Shown: positions 53,920-62,108 of the stretch, piece by piece
Position numbering within the stretch: the first letter of the stretch is position 1
Layout: every line of letters begins with the position of its first letter
Assembly: GCF_030409325.1 (NCBI RefSeq)
Contig: NZ_JAUFPR010000003.1
Coordinates: 62,001 to 126,000, forward strand
Length of the DNA stretch: 64,000 bases
Origin: Mucilaginibacter aquaedulcis
GTDB lineage: Bacteria > Bacteroidota > Bacteroidia > Sphingobacteriales > Sphingobacteriaceae
Reading direction: 5' to 3'
The notes under the pieces: model-generated
Databases searched by the model: none
Seen by the model: the letters and a program-made list of their open reading frames with translations, nothing else
What the model was told of the DNA's origin: nothing
Translations under genes and position numbers: made by a program

Positions 53920-55270
53920 GGTTTAATATTTCTTTTAAAGAGTGAACCAAAGTGTCAATATCACCGGCACCTACGGTGAGCAGTAACTCAGGCTGTTCGT
54001 TGGTTACTGCTCTTAACGCATCCTCCTTGCTTAGTTTGCGTTTGTTTAACAAGTGCATTTTATCTAACAACATATCCGAAGTAACACCCTCAATCGGCAG
54101 CTCCCTTGCCGGGTAAATATCCAGCATGATCAGCTCATCAACCATATCAAGCACTTCAGCGAAGCCGTCGGCAAAATCGCGGGTGCGGGTATATAAATGT
54201 GGCTGAAAAATGGCTGTAAGCTTCTTTTCAGGGTACAGTTTTTTTACTGATGATATGCAGGCCCTCAATTCTTCGGGGTGATGGGCATAATCATCAATAT
54301 AAATATGCTGTGGTGTTTTTACAATATATTCAAACCTGCGTTTTACTCCCCTGAAAGATCCCAGCGCGCTTTTGATAGCATCAGGATTTACATTCAGTCT
54401 TAAAACAGACTCGATGGCTGCAACCGCGTTCTCAATATTATGTGTACCCGCGATACCCATTTTTATGTTGGGTATGGTCAGATCTGTATTTACAAAGTCG
54501 AAGTAAAAATCCCCATTCTCAATACGTACGTTAGCTGCATGAGCATCTGCTGTAACATCGGCAATGGCATACGTATAACCTTTACCCAAAGGCAAACCTT
54601 TTTTATGAACCAGCGTACCACCTTCTTTTATCTGCGAAGCAAATAGTTTAAACGATTCTGTAAGGTGTTCATGATCGCCATAAATATCCAGGTGATCGGC
54701 ATCCATCGAGGTAATGATAGCTACATCCGGATACAGCGTCAGGAATGAACGATCATACTCATCGGCCTCAACCACCATTACATTGCTTTTGCCATACAGC
54801 ACATTGCTTTGATAATTGGTTGATATACCACCTAAAAATGCAGATGGGTCATTTCCCGAATCTTTCAGAATATGCGCCACCATGGTTGAGGTGGTAGTTT
54901 TGCCATGTGTACCTGCAACCGCTATGGTAAACGAACTTTTGCTGATTAGCCCCAATACCTGCGAGCGCTTAAACAACTCAAACCCCTTATGTTTAAAATA
55001 ATTCAGTATTTCTGAATCTTTAGGAACGGCCGGAGTATATATGATAAGCGTATCGTTACAAGGCTTCTGGAAGCTCATTGGTATCCAGTCTGCCCTGTCA
55101 TCAAAAATAATTTGTATCCCTTCGTTGTGCAGATCATTTGTCAGATCTGTTGAGGTTTTATCGTAACCACAAACAATACAACCTAAATGATGGAAATATC
55201 GGGCCAGGCCGCTCATCCCGATGCCGCCTATACCTACGAGGTAAACTCTTTGTATGTTGCGTAGTTCCAT
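53912..55270 (-). CDS. murC: UDP-N-acetylmuramate--L-alanine ligase
   Basis: A 452-residue Mur ligase. The N-terminal UDP-binding loop is LVGIGGIGMSGLAR (about 11-24), the ATP loop is GTHGKTTT (120-127), and the C-terminal domain includes YIDDYAHHPEELRA. It adds L-alanine to UDP-MurNAc. Length is normal. A GGCCCTCC/GGAGGACC hairpin (55288-55316) lies between it and murG upstream. Confidence 0.97.
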   Translation of the reverse strand: MELRNIQRVYLVGIGGIGMSGLARYFHHLGCIVCGYDKTSTDLTNDLHNEGIQIIFDDRADWIPMSFQKPCNDTLIIYTPAVPKDSEILNYFKHKGFELFKRSQVLGLISKSSFTIAVAGTHGKTTTSTMVAHILKDSGNDPSAFLGGISTNYQSNVLYGKSNVMVVEADEYDRSFLTLYPDVAIITSMDADHLDIYGDHEHLTESFKLFASQIKEGGTLVHKKGLPLGKGYTYAIADVTADAHAANVRIENGDFYFDFVNTDLTIPNIKMGIAGTHNIENAVAAIESVLRLNVNPDAIKSALGSFRGVKRRFEYIVKTPQHIYIDDYAHHPEELRACISSVKKLYPEKKLTAIFQPHLYTRTRDFADGFAEVLDMVDELIMLDIYPARELPIEGVTSDMLLDKMHLLNKRKLSKEDALRAVTNEQPELLLTVGAGDIDTLVHSLKEILNHE

Positions 55271-55287
55271 TTTTTTGTTTTTAAAAA

Positions 55288-55316
55288 GGCCCTCCCGCTT
55301 TGGGGAGAAGGAGGAC
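55288..55316. repeat. Hairpin element between murG and murC
   Basis: GGCCCTCCCGCTTTGGGGAG followed by AAGGAGGACC can fold with GGCCCTCC pairing to GGAGGACC and CTCCC to GGGAG. It belongs to the same class of G/C-rich intergenic palindromes as those at the next junctions. Confidence 0.55.
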
Positions 55317-55323
55317 CATAATT

Positions 55324-56493
55324 TTAATTGTTGTTGTTTGTTGTTATTTTTAATAATTCGTGGGCAATAACCTCATCGGCATTTGGCATAGCCAGTTTGC
55401 CAATATTTACGCCCAGTTTCTTTTGCTGTTCTCTGTCGTTCAATAATTCAAGTGCCCTGTCAACCAGTTTAGCTTCGGCATCCCTGTCGGCTAAAAATAC
55501 TGCCGCCTCTTCCTGTACCAGTGCCAGTGCGTTCTTGGTCTGGTGATCTTCGGCCACATTTGGCGATGGCACCAGGATCACCGGCTTTTTAACCATGCAA
55601 AGCTCGGCGATGGTACCTGCACCGGCGCGTGATATAATAATATCAGCAGCGGCGTAAGCCAGATCCATCCTTGATAAAAACTCCTTGATCTTGATATCAG
55701 GGTGATAATCTTCGCCCAGTTTTTCGATGATCTGTTTATAATAAAACTTACCTGTTTGCCAGATGATCTGCACATCGGCAGCTATCAGTTTATCAAGCCC
55801 TGCAAGTATGCTGTTGTTCAAAGTACGTGCTCCCAGGCTGCCACCTGTTATCAGTATTGTTTTTTTAAATGCCGATAACTTATAAAGCTCCAATGCCTGC
55901 ATGTGCTTGCCGGCCACGTTTACGGCATCCTTACGAATAGGGTTGCCTGTTTTAATGATCTTTGAAGCTGGAAAAAACTGCTCCATGCCATCAAATGCCA
56001 CGCATATTTTTTGAGCATTTTTTCCGAGCCATTTATTGGTAATACCTGCATACGAGTTTTGCTCTTGTATGAGATATGGTATATGCTTTAATGATGCTGC
56101 ATACAACAAAGGTCCCGAAGCATATCCACCAACACCAACAGCAGCATCAGGTTTAAAATCTTTAATAATTTTAAGCGCCTTACGTACACTGTTAATTAAT
56201 TTAATGGGAAACATCACGTTTTTCCAGATAGAACTACGCTGTATACCCTGAATATCCAACCCAATGATCTTATAACCTGCTGCCGGAACTTTTTCCATTT
56301 CCATACGGCCGTTAGCTCCTACAAACAATATTTCGGTAGCAGGGTCAATATTTTTTAAAGCATTGGCAATAGCAATGGCAGGGAAGATGTGTCCTCCTGT
56401 TCCGCCTCCGCTTATGATAACGCGAAGCCCCCCTGCCCCCTGAAGGGGGAGTTTTTGAGTTGCTTCACTCACATTATTGCTTTCTCTTTTCAT
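55324..56493 (-). CDS. murG: UDP-GlcNAc transferase MurG (lipid II synthase)
   Basis: A 389-residue GT-B glycosyltransferase. The membrane-side loop is SGGGTGGHIFPAIAI (GGGTGGH 29-35), GVGGYASGPLL and, in the C-terminal domain, ITGGSLGARTLN and SRAGAGTIAELCMVKKP are seen. It makes lipid II from lipid I. The first 23 residues (MKRESNNVSEATQKLPLQGA...) are not family sequence: PLQGAGG (16-22) is encoded by a G/C-rich palindrome (56424-56452), and the family's usual start would be near VIISGGG. The true start could be inside the element or at 56493. Confidence 0.93.
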   Translation of the reverse strand: MKRESNNVSEATQKLPLQGAGGLRVIISGGGTGGHIFPAIAIANALKNIDPATEILFVGANGRMEMEKVPAAGYKIIGLDIQGIQRSSIWKNVMFPIKLINSVRKALKIIKDFKPDAAVGVGGYASGPLLYAASLKHIPYLIQEQNSYAGITNKWLGKNAQKICVAFDGMEQFFPASKIIKTGNPIRKDAVNVAGKHMQALELYKLSAFKKTILITGGSLGARTLNNSILAGLDKLIAADVQIIWQTGKFYYKQIIEKLGEDYHPDIKIKEFLSRMDLAYAAADIIISRAGAGTIAELCMVKKPVILVPSPNVAEDHQTKNALALVQEEAAVFLADRDAEAKLVDRALELLNDREQQKKLGVNIGKLAMPNADEVIAHELLKITTNNNN

Positions 56494-56553
56494 TTTCTTT
56501 AACTCTCTTTTCTATATATAACTATAGTTCCCCTTTAGGGGTTAGGGGGCTTC
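56424..56553. mobile_element. Paired inverted-repeat element across the ftsW/murG junction
   Basis: The arm at 56526-56553 (AGTTCCCCTTTAGGGGTTAG...) touches the ftsW stop, and its inverted copy at 56424-56452 (GAAGCCCCCCTGCCCCCTGA...) lies inside murG. The 73-bp spacer holds the murG start and RBS. The arms contain CCCCTNAAGGGG palindromes. Confidence 0.65.
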
Positions 56554-57699
56554 TCATGCCGTCCTGATCTCTCCTACTACTACCTTCTTTGGCTCTTCAA
56601 TATCTCTGCTTACCGATAATATAATGCCAAACGCCACGCTGGTAAACAATATTGATGTACCACCCATGCTTACAAACGGCAGCGGAACACCGGTTACCGG
56701 CCCCAAACCTACCGCCACCGCCATGTTAGCGAAAGCCTGTATGGTTAAGCTAAAACTTAAGCCGCAAGCCAGCAAAGCTCCGAAAGCCTTTGGCGCCTTT
56801 GTTACAATTTTTATACACCGGTATAATAAAAACAGGTAAATGCCTATTAAGGCAAATCCCCCGACTAATCCATACTCCTCAATAATAATGGCGTATATCT
56901 CGTCGGAGTATGATTCTGGCAGGTAGTTTCTTTCGCTACTGTTGCCTGGCCCTTTACCAAATAAACCGCCGCTGGCTATAGCTATCTTAGCATGGTCAGA
57001 CTGGAAAGATTTATCAGGCTTGGCTTCTTCCGGGTGCAGGAAGGTACTTACACGCGTTGCATACATGTGCCTTCTTGGGCCCAGGAATAAAACGCCCAGC
57101 AATAAGATAAAACCTGCTCCGCAAACCACAGCAATTTGCTTAATACTAATACGGCCTATTATGAGCAGTAAAATGCTCACCCCAAACAGCATCAGCGCTG
57201 TTGATAAGTTGGCTAATGCAATTAATATAAACACCAGGCAAACCGCACCCATAATAGGCAAAAACGACTCTTTTACGTCTTTAATATTTTCCTGCTTGCG
57301 CGATAATGTACGAGCCAGGTAAGTGATCAGTGCCAGCTTGGCCAAATCCGACGTTTGAAAACTCAGCCCAATTACAGGGATGTTGATCCACCGGCTGGCA
57401 TTGTTGATGTGACTACCAAACAATAGTGTATATAACAATAATGGTATGGTAACAATCATCATGATCTTGGAGATACCTGCATAGTAACGATAATCGAGCT
57501 TGTGTGAAATATACATGAGCGCGATACCGCCTACCACCATAGCCAGGTGCTTCATCAGGATCGATTCGACCCCAACTCCTCTCTTATATGCCAGCGTACC
57601 GGTTGAGCTGTATACTGCCAACAAGGATATAACAGAAAGCAATATGACTATAAGCCATATCCAGCGGTCGCCTTTTGTGTTACTGAGTATCCGATGCAT
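56554..57699 (-). CDS. ftsW: Peptidoglycan polymerase FtsW (SEDS family)
   Basis: A 381-residue ten-span SEDS protein. Hallmarks: HLAMVVGGIALMYISHKLDY, RWINIPVIGLSFQTSDLAKL, the catalytic-loop aspartate region SDHAKIAIASGGLFGKGPGN and GVPLPFVSMGGTSILF. It polymerises lipid II glycan strands with FtsI. Its start ATG at 57699 is preceded by AGAGGGGGTACA, whose G run is supplied by a repeat arm (57701-57735). Stop is abutted by the other junction's arm. Confidence 0.95.
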   Translation of the reverse strand: MHRILSNTKGDRWIWLIVILLSVISLLAVYSSTGTLAYKRGVGVESILMKHLAMVVGGIALMYISHKLDYRYYAGISKIMMIVTIPLLLYTLLFGSHINNASRWINIPVIGLSFQTSDLAKLALITYLARTLSRKQENIKDVKESFLPIMGAVCLVFILIALANLSTALMLFGVSILLLIIGRISIKQIAVVCGAGFILLLGVLFLGPRRHMYATRVSTFLHPEEAKPDKSFQSDHAKIAIASGGLFGKGPGNSSERNYLPESYSDEIYAIIIEEYGLVGGFALIGIYLFLLYRCIKIVTKAPKAFGALLACGLSFSLTIQAFANMAVAVGLGPVTGVPLPFVSMGGTSILFTSVAFGIILSVSRDIEEPKKVVVGEIRTA

Positions 57700-57700
57700 T

Positions 57701-57800
57701 GTACCCCCTCTAAATCTCCCCCTAAAGGGTGAGACTTTTATTTAATGTTCAACTATTTATAATTTAAACCCTCATTATTCTCCCTTTATGGAGTTATGGG
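57701..57800. mobile_element. Paired inverted-repeat element across the murD/ftsW junction
   Basis: The arm at 57701-57735 (GTACCCCCTCTAAATCTCCC...) touches the ftsW start, and a degraded inverted arm at 57776-57800 (TATTCTCCCTTTATGGAGTT...) touches the murD stop. The interior is about 40 bp of A/T-rich DNA. Less well kept than the elements on either side. Confidence 0.55.
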
Positions 57801-59189
57801 CTACAATTCCCGCACTGCCGCTTTAAACTGGTTGCCGCGGTCTTCGTAATTTTTAAACAGGTCAAAGCTGGCACAAGCTGGCGACAATAATACAGTGTCG
57901 CCCTTTTCGGCCAGGTGATAGGCTACCTGCACTGCTTCCTGCGCCGAGCCGGTGTTAACGATAACTTCTACATCCTCTTCAAAAGCATCATGAATGCGTT
58001 TGTTATCCTTGCCCAGGCAAACAATGGCTTTCACCTTTTGCTTTACGAGCTGTTTAAGCATACTATAATCATTTCCCTTATCTACACCGCCTAAAATCAG
58101 CACCACATCAGTGGTCATGCTTTCCAGGGCGTACCAGGTTGAGTTTACGTTGGTGGCCTTAGAATCATTAATGAAACTAATGCCTGATATTTTACCAACC
58201 GACTCCAGCCTGTGCTCGATGTTTTTAAAGTTGCCCATACTCTCTCTCATCGATTCGTTGCGCAGTTCAAGCACTTTTGATACAATACCTGATGCCATGG
58301 AGTTGTAAATGTTGTGCTTACCCTGCAGGGCCAGTTCTTTAATTGACATTTGAAAATGTTCTTGTAGTGTGTTAATGACAATATTGTCGTTTTCGAGATA
58401 TGCTCCCGGTTTAATCTTAGTTTCTATTGAAAATGGTAATAACTGTGCTTCAAAACCGCGACCGGCCATACCTTTAATGGTTTCCGGATCGTCGGCGCAA
58501 TAGATAAAATAATCGGCCGCTGTTTGATTTTGCGTTATGCGGAATTTTGACGCCGCATAATTTTCCAGCTTATAATCGTACCTGTCTAAATGATCAGGCG
58601 TAATATTGAGCAAAACAGCAATATCTACCTTAAACCTGTACATATCATCAAGCATAAAGCTGCTTAACTCCAACACGTAATACTCAAACTTTTCGGTAGC
58701 TACCTGGTAGGCAAAGCTTTTGCCTATGTTACCGGCAAGGCCTACATTCAATCCTCCGTTTTTCAGGATGTGGTAGGTTAAACTGGTGGTAGTAGTTTTT
58801 CCGTTTGAGCCGGTGATACCTATAATTTTGGCATCGCAATATCTTCCGGCAAATTCAATTTCAGATATAACCGAAATTCCTTTTTCGCGAAGTTTTTTAA
58901 CAATAGGCGCCTTTTCAGGTATACCCGGACTTTTAATTACTTCTAAAGCATTCAATATTTCGGCTTCCGTATGCTGATTTTCCTCGAAAGGGATATTCCA
59001 GCCCTGAAGCTGCTTTTTGTAATGATCGGCAATGGCACCAAAATCAGAAACAAAAACATCATAGCCCTGCTGTTGCGCAAGGTATGCCGCACCAACACCA
59101 CTTTCGCCGGCACCAAGAATGGCAATACGAGCCCCCCCCGCCCCCTGAAGGGGGTGCTTTTTATTAGCTATGTTGTTTTGTGTTTCCAC
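57801..59189 (-). CDS. murD: UDP-N-acetylmuramoylalanine--D-glutamate ligase
   Basis: A 462-residue Mur ligase. The N-terminal domain motif IAILGAGESGVGAAYLAQQ starts at residue 22, and the ATP loop is GSNGKTTT (127-134); LNITPDHLDRYDY and FINDSKATNVNSTWYALESM follow. It adds D-glutamate. The first 20 residues METQNNIANKKHPLQGAGGA are not family sequence: the PLQGAGG part (13-19) is encoded by a G/C-rich palindrome (59130-59157), so the native start has been replaced or extended. Confidence 0.94.
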   Translation of the reverse strand: METQNNIANKKHPLQGAGGARIAILGAGESGVGAAYLAQQQGYDVFVSDFGAIADHYKKQLQGWNIPFEENQHTEAEILNALEVIKSPGIPEKAPIVKKLREKGISVISEIEFAGRYCDAKIIGITGSNGKTTTTSLTYHILKNGGLNVGLAGNIGKSFAYQVATEKFEYYVLELSSFMLDDMYRFKVDIAVLLNITPDHLDRYDYKLENYAASKFRITQNQTAADYFIYCADDPETIKGMAGRGFEAQLLPFSIETKIKPGAYLENDNIVINTLQEHFQMSIKELALQGKHNIYNSMASGIVSKVLELRNESMRESMGNFKNIEHRLESVGKISGISFINDSKATNVNSTWYALESMTTDVVLILGGVDKGNDYSMLKQLVKQKVKAIVCLGKDNKRIHDAFEEDVEVIVNTGSAQEAVQVAYHLAEKGDTVLLSPACASFDLFKNYEDRGNQFKAAVREL

Positions 59190-59265
59190 TTATTTTCCTT
59201 TTATTTTCTTATATCTTGATTCTAATCCTATTTATTTTACTCCCCCTTTAGGGGGCCGGGGGGCC
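59130..59265. mobile_element. Paired inverted-repeat element across the mraY/murD junction
   Basis: The arm at 59239-59265 (ACTCCCCCTTTAGGGGGCCG...) lies 1 bp from the mraY stop; its inverted copy at 59130-59157 (AGCCCCCCCCGCCCCCTGAA...) lies inside murD. The 81-bp interior holds the murD start and RBS. The best preserved of the pairs. Confidence 0.7.
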
Positions 59266-59266
59266 G

Positions 59267-60508
59267 TTATCTCAACTTCAGTGTTATAATCGTTATAATA
59301 GCCAACAGTATACCAATGATCCAGAAGCGGGTTACGATCTTGGCTTCATGGAAACCCTTTTTCTGATAATGGTGATGCAGCGGGGCCATTAAAAATATCC
59401 TCCTGCCCTCGCCCGATCTTTTCTTGGTGTACTTAAACCAGCCCACCTGCATAATAACCGATATGTTTTCGATCAGGAACACGCCGCATAGTACTGGAAG
59501 CAATAGTTCCTTACGTATCATGATGGCAAATACCGCTATGATACCACCTATGGCTAAACTACCCGTATCGCCCATAAATACCTGTGCAGGATAGGAGTTA
59601 TACCATAAAAAGCCTACACATGCTCCAACAAAGGCACCAGCAAAAATTACCAGCTCGCCCGAATTTGGAATAAACATGATGTTCAGATAATCGGCCATTG
59701 CAATGTTACCCGATACATAAGCCAGTATTGCCAGCGTAATACCTATGATTGCCGATGTGCCCGTAGCTAAGCCATCAATACCATCGGTAATGTTGGCTCC
59801 GTTTGAAATGAACGTGATGATCACGATCACAAAAAACAGGAACACTACCAGCGCGTATTGCTCATAACCCGAGCCTAAAAACTTTAATACCTTGGCATAA
59901 TCAAACTCATTATTTTTATAAAAAGGCATGGTGGTCTTGGTCGACCGTACATCCTGTGTATAAATAGGGTTATCCTTTTTCATGTGGAAGTCAACCGGAA
60001 CATCGGCCCTTACCGGTAACTTCACTTCCTGCCTGATCACGATGTCGGTATTGAAATACATTGTCCACCCGATGATGAGTGCCAAACCTACCTGCCCTAT
60101 GATCTTGAACCTGCCGGCTAAACCTTCCTTATTTTTTCTGAATACCTTGATATAATCATCCAAAAAGCCGATGGCACCCAGCCATACGGTAGTGATGAGC
60201 ATCAGGATCACATAAATATTCTCCAACTTGGCGAACAGCAATGTTGGGATCAGGATGCCTAATAAAATAATGATACCACCCATAGTAGGGGTACCTGACT
60301 TTTGCATCTGACCTTCAAGTCCCAAATTCCTTACTGTTTCACCAACCTGTTTAAAACGCAGGTAATCAATTAACCTACGACCATACACCGTAGTAACCAG
60401 TAACGATGTTATAACAGCAAGCGCTGTACGGAAGGTGATATATTGAAATACCCCTGCTCCCGGAATGCTGTAGTTTTTACTTAGATATGTAAATAAATAA
60501 TATAACAT
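59267..60508 (-). CDS. mraY: Phospho-MurNAc-pentapeptide transferase
   Basis: A 413-residue ten-span enzyme that makes lipid I. Seen: GTPTMGGIIILLGILIPTLL, AIGFLDDYIKVFRKNKEGL (catalytic aspartates), NGANITDGIDGLATGTSAI and GDTGSLAIGG, and the end HHHYQKKGFHEAKIVTRFWI. The frame is open 14 codons upstream to 60550, but those codons (KFAHLHICTL) are a translated 22-bp direct repeat; the start at 60508 gives the usual N-terminus. A loop after residue 160 is longer than in E. coli, as is normal for Bacteroidota. Confidence 0.95.
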   Translation of the reverse strand: MLYYLFTYLSKNYSIPGAGVFQYITFRTALAVITSLLVTTVYGRRLIDYLRFKQVGETVRNLGLEGQMQKSGTPTMGGIIILLGILIPTLLFAKLENIYVILMLITTVWLGAIGFLDDYIKVFRKNKEGLAGRFKIIGQVGLALIIGWTMYFNTDIVIRQEVKLPVRADVPVDFHMKKDNPIYTQDVRSTKTTMPFYKNNEFDYAKVLKFLGSGYEQYALVVFLFFVIVIITFISNGANITDGIDGLATGTSAIIGITLAILAYVSGNIAMADYLNIMFIPNSGELVIFAGAFVGACVGFLWYNSYPAQVFMGDTGSLAIGGIIAVFAIMIRKELLLPVLCGVFLIENISVIMQVGWFKYTKKRSGEGRRIFLMAPLHHHYQKKGFHEAKIVTRFWIIGILLAIITIITLKLR

Positions 60509-60519
60509 CTCTTTTTTTA

Positions 60520-60572
60520 ATGTGCAGATATGCAGATGTGCAAATTTCAAATGTGCAGATATGCAGATGTGC
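60520..60572. repeat. 22-bp direct repeat upstream of mraY
   Basis: A 22-bp sequence starting ATGTGCAGATATGCAGATGT occurs exactly at 60520-60541 and 60551-60572, separated by 9 bp, in the 139-bp gap between mraY and murE. Confidence 0.8.
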
Positions 60573-60647
60573 GGTTAATGTTTTAAATGTGTTTTATAGT
60601 TACTATATTAATTGGTTTATATTTTGTCTGAATCTTGATTCAGGTAG

Positions 60648-62108
60648 TTAATTCATTAACTTAAATTGTTCTTCCAATTCCTCCATATCGTCAAAGTGAC
60701 TTTTCACTCCGTTTATTTCCTGGTATTTTTCATGGCCTTTACCGGCAACCAGGATAATATCGCCCGGATTGGCGAGCATACAAGCTGTTTTAATAGCCTC
60801 ATGCCTGTTCACAATGCTTACCGTGTGCCTTTTAAATGCCGGATCAACACCTTCTTCCATATCCTTAATGATCAGCGCCGGATCTTCCGAGCGCGGATTA
60901 TCTGAGGTTAGTATTACTTTGTCGCTCCATTCGCTGGCTACTTTTGCCATTACCGGGCGTTTGGTTTTATCTCTGTCGCCGCCGCAGCCTATAACTGTTA
61001 TCACCTTTTCATTACCCTTACGAATGTCATGGATGGTACTCAGCACATTTTGTACGGCATCAGGCGTGTGGGCGTAATCAACAATACCTATTACTTTGTT
61101 TGGAGCAGCTATATATTCAAACCTGCCCTCGGCACCGGTTAGTTTGCTCAGGCTGGTTAACACCTTGGCCTTATCCTGATCAAGCAGCATAGCCGTTGCA
61201 TAAACAGCCAGCAGGTTGTACGCATTAAAAGTACCAACCATTTTAAACCACACCTCTTCATTATCAATGTGCAATAACAAGCCGCTGAACTGGTTTTCCA
61301 GTATGCGGGCCTTGTAATTAGCCATAGTTTTAAGACCATAAGTTTTTTTATGGGCCTGTGTGTTTTGCAACATTACATTGCCATTTTTATCATCACTGTT
61401 GGTAAGGGCGAAAGCACTTTTTGGCAGGCCATCAAAAAAGGTTTTTTTTGCCTTCAGGTAGCTGTCAAAAGTTTTATGATAATCTAAATGATCATGTGTC
61501 AGGTTGGTAAAAATACCTCCTGAGAACAGCAGGTTATCTATACGATGCTGCACAATGGCATGTGAGCTTACTTCCATAAAGCAGTAATCACATCCTTGCT
61601 CTACCATTTGGGCCAGCAAACTGTTAAGCTCAATTGGGTCGGGGGTAGTATGGGTTGATGGGATCACCTGTCCATTGATCTGATTTTCGACCGTTGACAG
61701 CAAACCGCATTTGTAACCCAGATCACGAAACAGCTGATATAACAGCGTTGCCACGGTAGTTTTACCATTGGTACCGGTTACACCAACCAGTTTAAGCTGT
61801 TCAGATGGCCTGCCGTAAAAATTGGCGGCAACTATACTTAAAGCCTTGCCCGAGTCGGCTACCATTAAATAATCAACCTCACCGGCAGTATGCGCAGGCA
61901 ATTCTTCGCATATAACAGCTATAGCGCCATTTTTTACAGCCTGAGCAATATAGTCATGCCCATCAACAAGGGTACCTTTCACTGCAACAAACAACGATCC
62001 GGGCTTTACCTGCCTCGAATCGAAGGTTACCGAAGTAATTTCCACATCGGCGCTTCCCTGTAGTTCTGTGAAGGCCAGTCCATCCAATATATCACTTAAA
62101 TACTTCAT
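60648..62108 (-). CDS. murE: UDP-MurNAc-tripeptide synthetase
   Basis: A 486-residue Mur ligase. The ATP loop is TGTNGKTT (111-118), and near residue 400 is TSDNPRSEDP; DNPR marks the meso-diaminopimelate-adding type rather than lysine (DxxR/N forms). Other motifs include MEVSSHAIVQHRI and FTNLTHDHLDYH. It adds meso-DAP, supplied by the dapA pathway. It overlaps the ftsI stop by 4 bp, so translation may be coupled. Confidence 0.96.
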   Translation of the reverse strand: MKYLSDILDGLAFTELQGSADVEITSVTFDSRQVKPGSLFVAVKGTLVDGHDYIAQAVKNGAIAVICEELPAHTAGEVDYLMVADSGKALSIVAANFYGRPSEQLKLVGVTGTNGKTTVATLLYQLFRDLGYKCGLLSTVENQINGQVIPSTHTTPDPIELNSLLAQMVEQGCDYCFMEVSSHAIVQHRIDNLLFSGGIFTNLTHDHLDYHKTFDSYLKAKKTFFDGLPKSAFALTNSDDKNGNVMLQNTQAHKKTYGLKTMANYKARILENQFSGLLLHIDNEEVWFKMVGTFNAYNLLAVYATAMLLDQDKAKVLTSLSKLTGAEGRFEYIAAPNKVIGIVDYAHTPDAVQNVLSTIHDIRKGNEKVITVIGCGGDRDKTKRPVMAKVASEWSDKVILTSDNPRSEDPALIIKDMEEGVDPAFKRHTVSIVNRHEAIKTACMLANPGDIILVAGKGHEKYQEINGVKSHFDDMEELEEQFKLMN

